19,860 nucleotides of DNA from an uncultured Clostridia bacterium (GTDB taxonomy: Bacteria > Bacillota > Clostridia > Christensenellales > Borkfalkiaceae), in contig CAMWKX010000003.1 of assembly GCA_947174955.1 (NCBI GenBank), positions 1 through 19,860 of the forward strand, read 5' to 3'. Under the pieces are notes generated by a model. It searched no databases, was not told where the DNA came from, and was given only the letters and a program-made list of their open reading frames with translations. Of the stretch, positions 1 through 7,002 are shown in pieces. Position 1 is the stretch's first letter. Every line of letters begins with the position of its first letter. The translations under genes and the position numbers were made by a program.

Positions 1-10
1 GCTTTGGTGA

Positions 11-823
11 ATGATGAATATTTTAGAAGTTATTAAATACTGCAAGGATAGTAAGGGGGTAACGATACCCGGGTTGCAGGTAAAGTACGGCTTAACTTAC
101 AAAGAGACGAAATCGATTGTAGACAAACTTATAACCGAAGGCGAGCTTGCATATGACGGCGGAATAAAGTATAATTATGTCGGCAATTTCGGTGAACTGC
201 ACGAAATCGATTTTGACGAAGCCAAAGATGCAGCAAGGAGTAACGAAGAGCGCCGCCTTTACTTTGAAACTCACCGACGGGAAGTTGACCACAGACTGCG
301 CGACTTAATTTTAAAGAACGAAGCCAACCGGGACGAGGACGATGACGAGGACGACGATATCGGCGACGATGAAGACGAAGCCTACGAAAAACTGCTGGAA
401 TCTCTCAGAGAAGAAGATGAAGAGGACGACGAAGACGACGATATTGCGGACAATCTGACGAATATGCGCAAACGCCTGGAAAATCTGAATAAACATTATA
501 ATATCAAACAGATTTTCAATAATTGCATTAACAGTCGGATAAAAACGGAAAACGACGGGGACGAATCGCGCAACGCGCTTACGTTACCCGACGGCGAGCA
601 GTTTAATGTTGAATACGAAGACGGCATAATGCAATTGAGCTACGACGGTTTTGCTCCCGCCGATTGCAGGAGCGTGATGAGGGCGAATTTGATAATCAAA
701 GAATATAAAAGTCTAGCTTATAAAGCTGACAAGATTGTGGCAACCGCCGAAAACGTTGCGGATACACTTACCGTTTTTCTCGAGCTGTATGCCGCAGTCG
801 TGAGAATTAAACACGGAGATTGA
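11..823 (+). CDS. Acidic winged-helix-like protein of unknown function
   Basis: I do not recognise this 270-residue protein by family. Residues 3-58 have the rhythm of a small winged-helix domain: two helices, a GLTYKETKSIVDKL recognition-like helix, then a hairpin (GELAYDGGIKYNYVG). This recalls the FtsK-gamma or generic wHTH fold, but that is a weak inference. Residues 107-148 are almost all Asp/Glu, followed by a Lys/Arg-containing helix at 150-163. The C-terminal part, about 195-268, looks globular and mixed alpha/beta. There is no signal peptide or membrane segment, so it is probably cytoplasmic. ATG codons at 11 and 14 are both possible. A TGA at 8-10 could be the stop of an upstream gene, making this an internal operon gene. 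It is followed after 1 nt by the SGNH hydrolase gene. Confidence 0.75.
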   Translation: MMNILEVIKYCKDSKGVTIPGLQVKYGLTYKETKSIVDKLITEGELAYDGGIKYNYVGNFGELHEIDFDEAKDAARSNEERRLYFETHRREVDHRLRDLILKNEANRDEDDDEDDDIGDDEDEAYEKLLESLREEDEEDDEDDDIADNLTNMRKRLENLNKHYNIKQIFNNCINSRIKTENDGDESRNALTLPDGEQFNVEYEDGIMQLSYDGFAPADCRSVMRANLIIKEYKSLAYKADKIVATAENVADTLTVFLELYAAVVRIKHGD

Positions 824-824
824 T

Positions 825-1472
825 ATGAAGTATAAAGACAAATATTTTTCGATAATGGGCGATTCCATAAGCACGCTCTACGGATATAACCCCTTGGGGT
901 TTGACAGTTTTTACAAATACGAGATGTGCGGACTCAGCGGGGTCAAGAATTACGAGGATACCTGGTGGGGACGTGTTATAAACGCTCTCGGGGGCAGATT
1001 GCTTGTCAACAATTCCTGGTCGGGAACCCTCGTCGTAAAGCACCCGCTGTGCCGTATTCCGTCGTATGCGTGCAGTGACGAGCGGACTTCGGGACTTGCA
1101 GAAAACGGTATATCACCCGACGTAATTATGATATATATGGGCACTAACGACGCCGGTTGGGAGGTTGAGCTTGTCGGCGGGGACGGCGATATCGCTTGCT
1201 TTGGCAATGCGTACAGGCTAATGCTCGAAAAGATAAAGCGCAATTACCCCGACGCGGAAATCTGGTGCTTTACGCTGTGCGGACGAGAGGGACGCGACGG
1301 CGGGTATATGAAAGATTACTGCGGCGTTATCCGCGAGTGTGTGAAAGAATACGGCTGTAAGCTGATAGATTTATACGGGCAGTCACGTGTATACGAAACG
1401 GTTGACGGACTTCATCCCGACGCGGAGGGAATGAAAACAATTGCGGAGCTCGTTCTCGGGCAAATAAAATAA
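825..1472 (+). CDS. SGNH/GDSL-family hydrolase (esterase-like)
   Basis: This 215-residue protein carries the SGNH hydrolase blocks. They are Gly-Asp-Ser at 12-14 (Ser14 the expected nucleophile), a Gly at 67 in NNSWSGT, Gly-Thr-Asn-Asp at 106-109, and DGLHPDAEG with Asp194 and His197 as the expected catalytic pair. Family members remove acyl groups from esters, often acetyl groups on glycans. The substrate here cannot be told from sequence. There is no signal peptide, so it should act in the cytoplasm, and the length is normal for a single-domain member. The start is supported by GGAG at 815-818, six bases before the ATG. The gene begins 1 nt after the previous stop and is followed 14 nt later by the phosphoesterase gene, which indicates one transcript. 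Confidence 0.9.
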   Translation: MKYKDKYFSIMGDSISTLYGYNPLGFDSFYKYEMCGLSGVKNYEDTWWGRVINALGGRLLVNNSWSGTLVVKHPLCRIPSYACSDERTSGLAENGISPDVIMIYMGTNDAGWEVELVGGDGDIACFGNAYRLMLEKIKRNYPDAEIWCFTLCGREGRDGGYMKDYCGVIRECVKEYGCKLIDLYGQSRVYETVDGLHPDAEGMKTIAELVLGQIK

Positions 1473-1486
1473 AGGAATTTAAGTTT

Positions 1487-2176
1487 ATGAATAAGATTTA
1501 CGTTACGGGTGATACGCACGGAAACGACCTGCTGGCAATACATACTTTTTGCGACAATCACCCCGAACTTACGAAGGAAGACTACATAATTATAGCGGGC
1601 GATTTCGGCGCTATCTGGTTTGAGGATATGCTTGAACAGGATCTGAAAGCTTTTTCGGATTTGCCCGTCACGGTGTTGTTCGTCGACGGCAATCACGAGA
1701 ATTTCGATTTGATAAACGCATATCCCGTCGAAACGTGGAATGGCGGTAAAGTGCATAAAATCAAGCCGGATATAATTCATTTAATGCGCGGGCAGGTGTT
1801 CGAAATAGCGGGTAAAACAATTTTCACTTTCGGCGGCGCAACCAGCATAGACAAGTTTATGCGCAAAGAGGGCGTAAGCTGGTGGCCGCAGGAGCTGCCC
1901 ACTTACGAAGAGCTTGACGAGGGGCTTGCCAATCTTAAAAAATACGGCAACAAGGTGGACTATATTATCACGCACTCGTGCGGACAGCGTGCGCTTATGT
2001 ATCCGCGACTGAGAATTGCGGCGGGAATTAAAACGACTTGTCCCGAAAGCCATCTGCTTTCCAATTTCGAGGATATAGTGGAGTTTAAGCACTGGTACTT
2101 CGGTCACTTCCATATCGACGCGGAGCTGAGCGACAAATATACCGTGCTTCTGCATAACGTAGTGAGGCTGGAATAA
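1487..2176 (+). CDS. Calcineurin-like metallophosphoesterase
   Basis: The 229-residue protein contains the full set of metal-binding motifs of the calcineurin-like phosphoesterase fold in order: GDTHG at 8-12, GDF at 38-40, GNHE at 68-71, His163 in ITHS, and GHFH at 206-209. Such enzymes use a two-metal centre to cleave phosphomonoesters or phosphodiesters. The substrate (protein, nucleotide or RNA end) cannot be assigned. No signal peptide is visible, so it is cytoplasmic. AGGA at 1473-1476 is a modest ribosome site. Its stop codon overlaps the start of the following HAD-family pseudogene by one base (TAATG), so the two were translationally coupled. Phosphoesterase-plus-HAD pairs are plausible partners in nucleotide or RNA-end processing, but that is inference. 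Confidence 0.92.
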   Translation: MNKIYVTGDTHGNDLLAIHTFCDNHPELTKEDYIIIAGDFGAIWFEDMLEQDLKAFSDLPVTVLFVDGNHENFDLINAYPVETWNGGKVHKIKPDIIHLMRGQVFEIAGKTIFTFGGATSIDKFMRKEGVSWWPQELPTYEELDEGLANLKKYGNKVDYIITHSCGQRALMYPRLRIAAGIKTTCPESHLLSNFEDIVEFKHWYFGHFHIDAELSDKYTVLLHNVVRLE

Positions 2177-2646
2177 TGAAAGTTATATTTCTGGATATTG
2201 ACGGGGTGCTTAATTCCCGTGCCTACGACAGAAAACGTAATTGGGACGAACAGACGAACATTGACGAAACGCGCCTTCCGCTCGTATAAAGAATAGTCGA
2301 CGAAACGGGAGCGAAGATAATTTTAAGCTCTACCTGGCGCGAACATTGGAACGATGACCCCAAACTATGCGGCGATGACGGCAATTATATCAATAAAACG
2401 TTTGCAAAGTTCGGGCTTGAAATTTACGGTAAAACGCCCGACCTCGGAATTACGGCGGAGAGACCGGACGAAATAAGGGCGTGGCTGAACGGCGCGACGG
2501 AAACGGTTGAAAGCTTTGTGATTATCGACGATTACCGTTACGCCTGGTCGGAGCTTGCGGACAGATTCGTAAAGACAAATCCGAACTTCGGGCTCGGATT
2601 GGAGGAAGATCACGTTCTAAAAGCAATTGAGATATTAAATAAGTAA
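2176..2646 (+). pseudogene. Small HAD-family phosphatase-like gene interrupted by an in-frame TAA
   Basis: Reading from the ATG at 2176 gives 37 codons, then TAA at 2287-2289. The same frame then stays open to a natural TAA at 2644-2646, for a full product of about 156 residues. The first part has the HAD motif I, FLDIDGVLNS, with Asp7 and Asp9. The part after the stop has motif II-like ILSSTWRE and a late acidic motif, FVIIDDY. Together they match small HAD-like proteins of the type annotated as HAD domain in Swiss Army Knife RNA repair proteins. No in-frame ATG with a ribosome site follows the stop, so re-initiation is unlikely and the catalytic aspartates are cut off from the rest of the fold. 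One base change (for example CAA or AAA to TAA) would explain it. A sequencing error is also possible. Confidence 0.8.
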
Positions 2647-2723
2647 GTGTAAGCTTTTCAGTCAATCTTTGTTATAGTGTAAATATTTACCAAGAAACCG
2701 CGCCGAAAATTTTCAAATAGATC

Positions 2724-2752
2724 TTGACAAAGCATTAATTGTGTGATAAGAT
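2724..2752 (+). promoter_or_regulatory. Predicted sigma-A promoter with extended -10
   Basis: The -35 box TTGACA (2724-2729) and -10 box TAAGAT (2747-2752) are separated by 17 bases, with TG at 2744-2745 giving an extended -10. The expected start of transcription is near 2759. That falls on a small inverted repeat, TTGAC-AA-GTCAA, at 2754-2765 that could be an operator. The next gene starts at 3073, so a transcript from here would have a leader of about 310 nt containing the palindromes at 2846-2894. Confidence 0.6.
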
Positions 2753-2832
2753 GTTGACAAGTCAAAAAATATGTGAAATTGTAACATTTATCCTTTTCCT
2801 AAACGTATAGTTTATGAGAAAACTTAAATGAG

Positions 2833-2907
2833 ACAAATAAGCTTTGTTAAAGGGGACGTCCCCTTTAACCGTGCGTTAAAAGCGCACGGTTAAAATCGTT
2901 TATTTGT
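2833..2907. repeat. Nested palindrome/hairpin element in intergenic region
   Basis: A perfect 24-bp palindrome lies at 2846-2869 (core AAAGGGGACGTCCCCTTT). Its right arm overlaps the left arm of a second inverted repeat with 12-bp arms at 2864-2875 and 2883-2894 and a 7-nt loop. Both are enclosed by an outer 8-bp inverted repeat, ACAAATAA at 2833-2840 and TTATTTGT at 2900-2907. Because 2864-2869 are shared, the two inner hairpins cannot both form fully in one RNA strand. No U-tract follows. A REP/MITE-like repeat or a regulatory leader structure are both possible. Confidence 0.6.
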
Positions 2908-2944
2908 TTTCAAGTCAGGCAGGTGAAAGGATAATTTAATTTTT

Positions 2945-2972
2945 CTGACTTAATTAAACGGTTAACTAAAAT
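2945..2972 (+). promoter_or_regulatory. Promoter with LacI-type operator in the spacer (upstream of lipoprotein 3073)
   Basis: A 4/6 -35 box CTGACT (2945-2950) and -10 box TAAAAT (2967-2972) are 16 bases apart. The spacer holds TTAAACGGTTAA at 2954-2965, a near-palindrome centred on CG, as is usual for LacI-family operators. The identical 12-mer occurs at the same offset in the promoter before the amylase gene. A repressor bound here would block RNA polymerase. The regulator encoded at 7980 is the natural candidate. Confidence 0.5.
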
Positions 2973-3072
2973 GAAACTTCTAGAAGCCGTAATATGATGA
3001 GCGAATAAAAAAATTAGCGACTTTAATTTTTTTAAATAAAACAAATAAAAATATTAAGCGAGGAAAAAGTTT

Positions 3073-4422
3073 ATGAAAAAGACAAAGCTTCTTGCGGCGT
3101 TTGCCGCTGCGGCGGTATTGGCAATAGGCGGCGGAGTGTTTGCCGGTTGCGGCGGCAACGGCGGCGGTAGCACCGGTGGCGAAGGCGAGGGCGGACATAC
3201 GCACACCTATACGACCGAATGGTCGAAAAATGAAACGCATCACTACCACGTTGCAAACTGCGGCGACCTTCACGAGGGCGATGACGAATACAAGAAGGAC
3301 GAAGAGCCTCACACTTGGGGCGAAGGCGACAAGAACAACGAGTGCACTGTCTGCCACTATACGAAAACGCCAGTAGCTACGGAATATAAGGTTACGTTAC
3401 ACGTAGGTAACGACGGCTCTGTTGCGGAAGGCACCACGCTCGAATACACGACGGTTAACGGCAAGCTTCCTTTCGGCGCGGACGAATATCTGCCCGAGCC
3501 CACGGCTAACGCCGAACACTGGCACTTTGTTAACTGGTACGACGCGGCTGAAGGCGGCAACGCGATAGTAGAGGCTGAAACGGTATTCACCGAAAACACC
3601 GACATCTATGCGAGATACGCACGCGACAACGGTATGTGGAACGAGGACGGCAGTGTGTTTGTAACCGAGTTAAAGGTTAACTTGGGTAACGAGGAAACTT
3701 CCTATACCGAATATTGGTTCGGTCAAGACGAGAAGGTTACTTTCCACAAGGACGACGTATTAACCATATATTTAAACGACGCGCAGTACGAAAACTTCTG
3801 GCTTAACGGTACTTGCGTGGACCTCAGCGCTGACGTGAACAATTACGGTGGCGTAAGTACAAGCACGGTTACCATTACCGAAGACGCGCAATTCACGGTT
3901 TACCTGAAAGTTTACAATGACGGCGGCAGTAATTTCAAGTTTAACGGTACTACGCTGGCTGCATATGAAGAAACGAGCGAGCTTCCCTCGGAAGACGCTA
4001 AGGCAATAACGGTTACGTTTAACGGTGAAGACGTTACCCTTTATATTATTGACTCCGAAGGAACGGTTATAACCGAAGCCAATGCGGAGAATTATTGGAT
4101 TTACGCTTGGGAGGACGGCGGAGCTTCTAACGTTTTAGGCGGTTGGAAAGAAACTAAGCTTTCCGATAACATCACAACCGATAGCGGATTGTATTCCAAT
4201 ACGATGATAAAAATCTGTTGGGACGTTGAGGTTGAAGGCGAGGTACAGACCAAAGAAACAAACGCCGTAAACAAGTTTGAAGTGGGCAAAGCGTACGTTA
4301 TCAATTACCAGACGGGCGACGTTAAAATTTACGTTGCCTCCGAAGAGGGTATCGACCCCGGCGACGAGGGTGAAGAACCCGGCGATAACGGCGACGAGGG
4401 CGAAGGCTCGGACGCTGAATAA
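3073..4422 (+). CDS. Surface lipoprotein with InlB-like repeat and possible starch-binding module
   Basis: This is a predicted lipoprotein of 449 residues. A signal peptide ends in the lipobox VFAGC (Cys26), followed by a Gly/Ser linker. Residues 42-98 are rich in His and Cys (HTHTY, HHYH, HTWGEG, CTVC), a pattern familiar from clostridial surface proteins and possibly metal binding. Residues 105-183 fit a Listeria-Bacteroides/InlB B-type repeat (GKLPFGADEYLPEP, FVNWYDAAEGG, TDIYARY). Residues 195-290 are beta-rich and end in FTVYLKVYNDGG. Residues 310-420 contain WIYAWEDGG and GGWKETKL, which recall CBM26-type starch-binding modules; this is an inference. The tail is acidic and low-complexity. 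GAGGA lies eight bases before the ATG. Lying just before the surface amylase, and sharing its operator candidate, it may bind starch on the cell surface. It has no recognisable catalytic domain. Confidence 0.85.
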   Translation: MKKTKLLAAFAAAAVLAIGGGVFAGCGGNGGGSTGGEGEGGHTHTYTTEWSKNETHHYHVANCGDLHEGDDEYKKDEEPHTWGEGDKNNECTVCHYTKTPVATEYKVTLHVGNDGSVAEGTTLEYTTVNGKLPFGADEYLPEPTANAEHWHFVNWYDAAEGGNAIVEAETVFTENTDIYARYARDNGMWNEDGSVFVTELKVNLGNEETSYTEYWFGQDEKVTFHKDDVLTIYLNDAQYENFWLNGTCVDLSADVNNYGGVSTSTVTITEDAQFTVYLKVYNDGGSNFKFNGTTLAAYEETSELPSEDAKAITVTFNGEDVTLYIIDSEGTVITEANAENYWIYAWEDGGASNVLGGWKETKLSDNITTDSGLYSNTMIKICWDVEVEGEVQTKETNAVNKFEVGKAYVINYQTGDVKIYVASEEGIDPGDEGEEPGDNGDEGEGSDAE

Positions 4423-4438
4423 TTAAACAAAACCAAAA

Positions 4439-4508
4439 CCGAAGGCTCTATCTTTTTGATAGAGCTTTCGGCGCTGAATGATTTTACGGACTTTTCGGAG
4501 TCCGTAAA
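4439..4508. other. Two tandem stem-loops between lipoprotein and amylase genes
   Basis: Stem-loop 1 has 14-bp arms (4439-4452 and 4458-4471, one G-U pair) with a TTTTT loop. Stem-loop 2 has 10-bp arms TTTACGGACT (4483-4492) and AGTCCGTAAA (4499-4508) with a 6-nt loop. Neither is followed by a clear U-tract, so they are not classical terminators. They could partly terminate transcription, or protect mRNA ends and set different expression of the two genes. Confidence 0.55.
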
Positions 4509-4509
4509 G

Positions 4510-4537
4510 TTGATTAAGTTAAACGGTTAATCATATT
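4510..4537 (+). promoter_or_regulatory. Promoter with LacI-type operator in the spacer (upstream of amylase)
   Basis: The -35-like box TTGATT (4510-4515) and weak -10-like box CATATT (4532-4537) are 16 bases apart. The operator candidate TTAAACGGTTAA occupies 4519-4530, starting three bases after the -35 box as in the 2945 promoter. GATTAA at 4512-4517 and TTAATC at 4527-4532 extend a looser inverted repeat. A strong ribosome site (GGAGG at 4539-4543) follows, which leaves a very short leader. Confidence 0.45.
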
Positions 4538-4548
4538 CGGAGGGGGTT

Positions 4549-6990
4549 ATGAGAAAAAGAAGCTTACTTTGCACCGTACTTGCCGGAATAATGGCGCTCG
4601 GTGTGGCGCTTTCCGGCTGTTCGTCAGGTAAAAAACCCGGTGGGTCTACTGGTGGCGGCAACGGCGGCGGTAGCGGAGTAGACGCAACCGCGGCGCAGTT
4701 ATACGACCAGTATCTTGACTGGGGGGAAGCAAATCACCTTTACGTGCACTACTTACGCGGCTCGCATTCCGAGGCGGAGCAGGGCACGTTAAACACTTCG
4801 TCAAAGCCCGATTATTCGTCGCAGATTAATTCTTCTGTCTACGGCGACTGGGGGCTGTGGGTATGGGAATACTTCCCCACCAACAGCGAGGGCAGAGCTT
4901 TCTATCCTATGAAGATAGACGAGTCGGGCGCGGTTTACGACATCGATTTGACCGCAAGCTATTCCGACGCGGGCTGGAACGAGGCAACCCTCAACAATAA
5001 GGGCTTGACTATTACGTACGGCGAGGCGCTCCGTCTTGGTATTCAGGTATATTCGCAGGATAGCCGTATTCACGGCTCGGGCTTCTGGGTAAACGACGGC
5101 GGCGACGTCTACATTGTTTTAGACGAAGCAAAACGCGACAAGGGCGACTATCATTGGTTCGTTCGTCAAGGCGAAGTGGGAAGCGGCTCGGCACATTTTT
5201 CAAGTACCGTAGTTTACGACCCGTACGAGGGGCTTGAGCCCGGTTCGGCGACCACTAAGTACGACGTCGTATCCAACAAGGGCAACAACAACGTGTACAC
5301 TCAGCAAGCCGTTGCGGAAGGCTGGGAAAACAACAGCGTAGGCTATCAGGTGTTTATCGCTTCTTTTGCGGACAGCGACGGCGACGGAATGGGTGATCTG
5401 AGGGGCATTATCAACAACCTCGATTACTTTGAAGAGCTCGGTGTGGATACGCTTTGGCTTACGCCCTTCCAACACTCAAACTCTTACCACGGTTACGACA
5501 TTATGGACTACTTCACGGTAGACCCGAGGTTCGGAACGCTGGAAGACTACCGCGAGCTTTTATTCAAAGCGCATCAAAGGGGATTGAAGGTTCTTATGGA
5601 TTTCGTTTTAAACCATACTTCGCCTTCGAACCCGTGGTTTATCAAGTCGCAAAACCTGGTAAAGGAGACGATTACCCTGCCAAACGGCACCAAGAAAGAA
5701 ATAGATTACCGCAACTTCTACACCTGGCAGAACGAGGAGTATATCCAAAGTCTGAAAAACGAAAAGGCGAAAAAGCAATGGTTTAAGGACGCTAACGGCT
5801 ACTATTTCTATTCGAGCTTCGGCGCGTCGATGCCCGAACTCAACTTTGACTATCAGGCTACGCGCGACGCAATTTTAGAGGTTGCGCTGTACTGGATGAG
5901 CTTCGGTCTCGACGGCTTCCGTCTTGACGCGGTCAAGCACATTTATATGGCTAACGAAAGCCACGACCGCTCCGACTGGATAGTTACCGATATCGATAAG
6001 AAGGGAACAAGCGACGAGTCGGACGACGAAGATTATTCCATAGATATGAACAAGGACGTTCATTTCTTTATGGAGTTCAACGCAAAGCTTAAAGCAAGCT
6101 ACCCCAACGCAATTATCTTAGGCGAAAACTTCAACGGAAACCCCGCTTATCTTGCACCTCTTTATAGCGGAATGGATTCGCAGTTTAACTTCAACTGGTA
6201 TTACGATACCACCGACCGTCTTAACAAGCTGGCAAACGGCAATGAAGAGGCGGCGGGTATACTCAATCAGTACAACGCGGCGCAGGCGAGCTTTGCGGAG
6301 TACCGCACCGATTATATCGACGGTATCTTCACTTCCAACCACGACGTACAGCGCGTGCGCGACAAATTGTTCAAGACGGACGCGGGCGTTCCCCGCACCG
6401 CGGAATACGGCGACGAGGCGTGGGTGCTCTCCGAAAACCTTTCCAAGCTTTATGCAGGAATGTGCCTAACTATGCCCGGTATGACCTGGATATATAACGG
6501 CGACGAGCTGGGTATGTTCGGCACAAAGACGGCCAACGCGGAGGGCGAAGGCGCGGGCCACGAGGACAGGTGGTACCGTCAGCCTATGAAGTGGACCAAG
6601 GAGCTTGAAGGTAGCGCAGACAACTGCTACTACCCGATGGGCTTCAACAACTATATGATGACCTGGGACGCGTTAAATAAACAGCTTGACGGCGTTGCCG
6701 AACAGCGCAATGACGAGAACTCGATTTTCAACGTTTACAAGTCGATTATAAAAATCCGTAAGGAAAACCCCGTTCTTGCAAGGGGTAAGGTCGTATCCCA
6801 TACGACGGGCGGCAAGGTTATTTGCTATTCGGTTACGGACGGGAACAGCGAAATTCTTATATACGTCAATGCAAGTCAGGGGGCGGAAGAATTGAATTAT
6901 GCTCTGCCTGCGAACGCACAACTTTTATACGGCGGTTTGAACGAGGACAAAATATCGGCTTTGTCAATGCTTATTTATAAGGTTAAATAA
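4549..6990 (+). CDS. Surface-anchored GH13 alpha-amylase/pullulanase-like lipoprotein
   Basis: This 813-residue enzyme would hydrolyse alpha-glucans outside the cell. A signal peptide ends at lipobox ALSGC (Cys24), followed by a Gly/Ser-rich linker. Residues about 60-225 resemble a CBM41/pullulanase-associated domain (LYVHYLRG at 64-71, WGLWVWEYFP at 101-110). The GH13 barrel starts near 260. DSDGDGMGDLRG lies at 275-286 and looks like the usual calcium-site loop. Region I is DFVLNHT (351-357), region II GFRLDAVKH with nucleophile Asp460, region III ILGENF with acid/base Glu526, and region IV TSNHD with Asp599. All catalytic residues are present. A C-terminal beta domain ends at 813. The CBM41-like domain favours pullulanase or amylopullulanase activity, but linkage specificity cannot be fixed from sequence. 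GGAGG sets the start. A second lipoprotein gene follows 12 nt later, so they are co-transcribed. Confidence 0.95.
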   Translation: MRKRSLLCTVLAGIMALGVALSGCSSGKKPGGSTGGGNGGGSGVDATAAQLYDQYLDWGEANHLYVHYLRGSHSEAEQGTLNTSSKPDYSSQINSSVYGDWGLWVWEYFPTNSEGRAFYPMKIDESGAVYDIDLTASYSDAGWNEATLNNKGLTITYGEALRLGIQVYSQDSRIHGSGFWVNDGGDVYIVLDEAKRDKGDYHWFVRQGEVGSGSAHFSSTVVYDPYEGLEPGSATTKYDVVSNKGNNNVYTQQAVAEGWENNSVGYQVFIASFADSDGDGMGDLRGIINNLDYFEELGVDTLWLTPFQHSNSYHGYDIMDYFTVDPRFGTLEDYRELLFKAHQRGLKVLMDFVLNHTSPSNPWFIKSQNLVKETITLPNGTKKEIDYRNFYTWQNEEYIQSLKNEKAKKQWFKDANGYYFYSSFGASMPELNFDYQATRDAILEVALYWMSFGLDGFRLDAVKHIYMANESHDRSDWIVTDIDKKGTSDESDDEDYSIDMNKDVHFFMEFNAKLKASYPNAIILGENFNGNPAYLAPLYSGMDSQFNFNWYYDTTDRLNKLANGNEEAAGILNQYNAAQASFAEYRTDYIDGIFTSNHDVQRVRDKLFKTDAGVPRTAEYGDEAWVLSENLSKLYAGMCLTMPGMTWIYNGDELGMFGTKTANAEGEGAGHEDRWYRQPMKWTKELEGSADNCYYPMGFNNYMMTWDALNKQLDGVAEQRNDENSIFNVYKSIIKIRKENPVLARGKVVSHTTGGKVICYSVTDGNSEILIYVNASQGAEELNYALPANAQLLYGGLNEDKISALSMLIYKVK

Positions 6991-7002
6991 GGTGGAAATA
7001 AA

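Noticed and set aside
2287..2289. TAA in the HAD gene as programmed recoding
   Set aside because: Selenocysteine and pyrrolysine use TGA and TAG. TAA is the normal stop for most genes here, and no recoding structure is apparent.
2754..2788. Second TTGACA at 2754-2759 as another promoter
   Set aside because: The sequence 16-18 bases downstream (around AAATTG) is a poor -10. The hexamer is better explained as part of the TTGAC-AA-GTCAA repeat at the predicted RNA start.
3140..3376. Open frames overlapping the 3073 lipoprotein on both strands
   Set aside because: They have no ribosome sites or recognisable domains, and lie over a low-complexity Gly/His-rich coding region that keeps alternative frames open.
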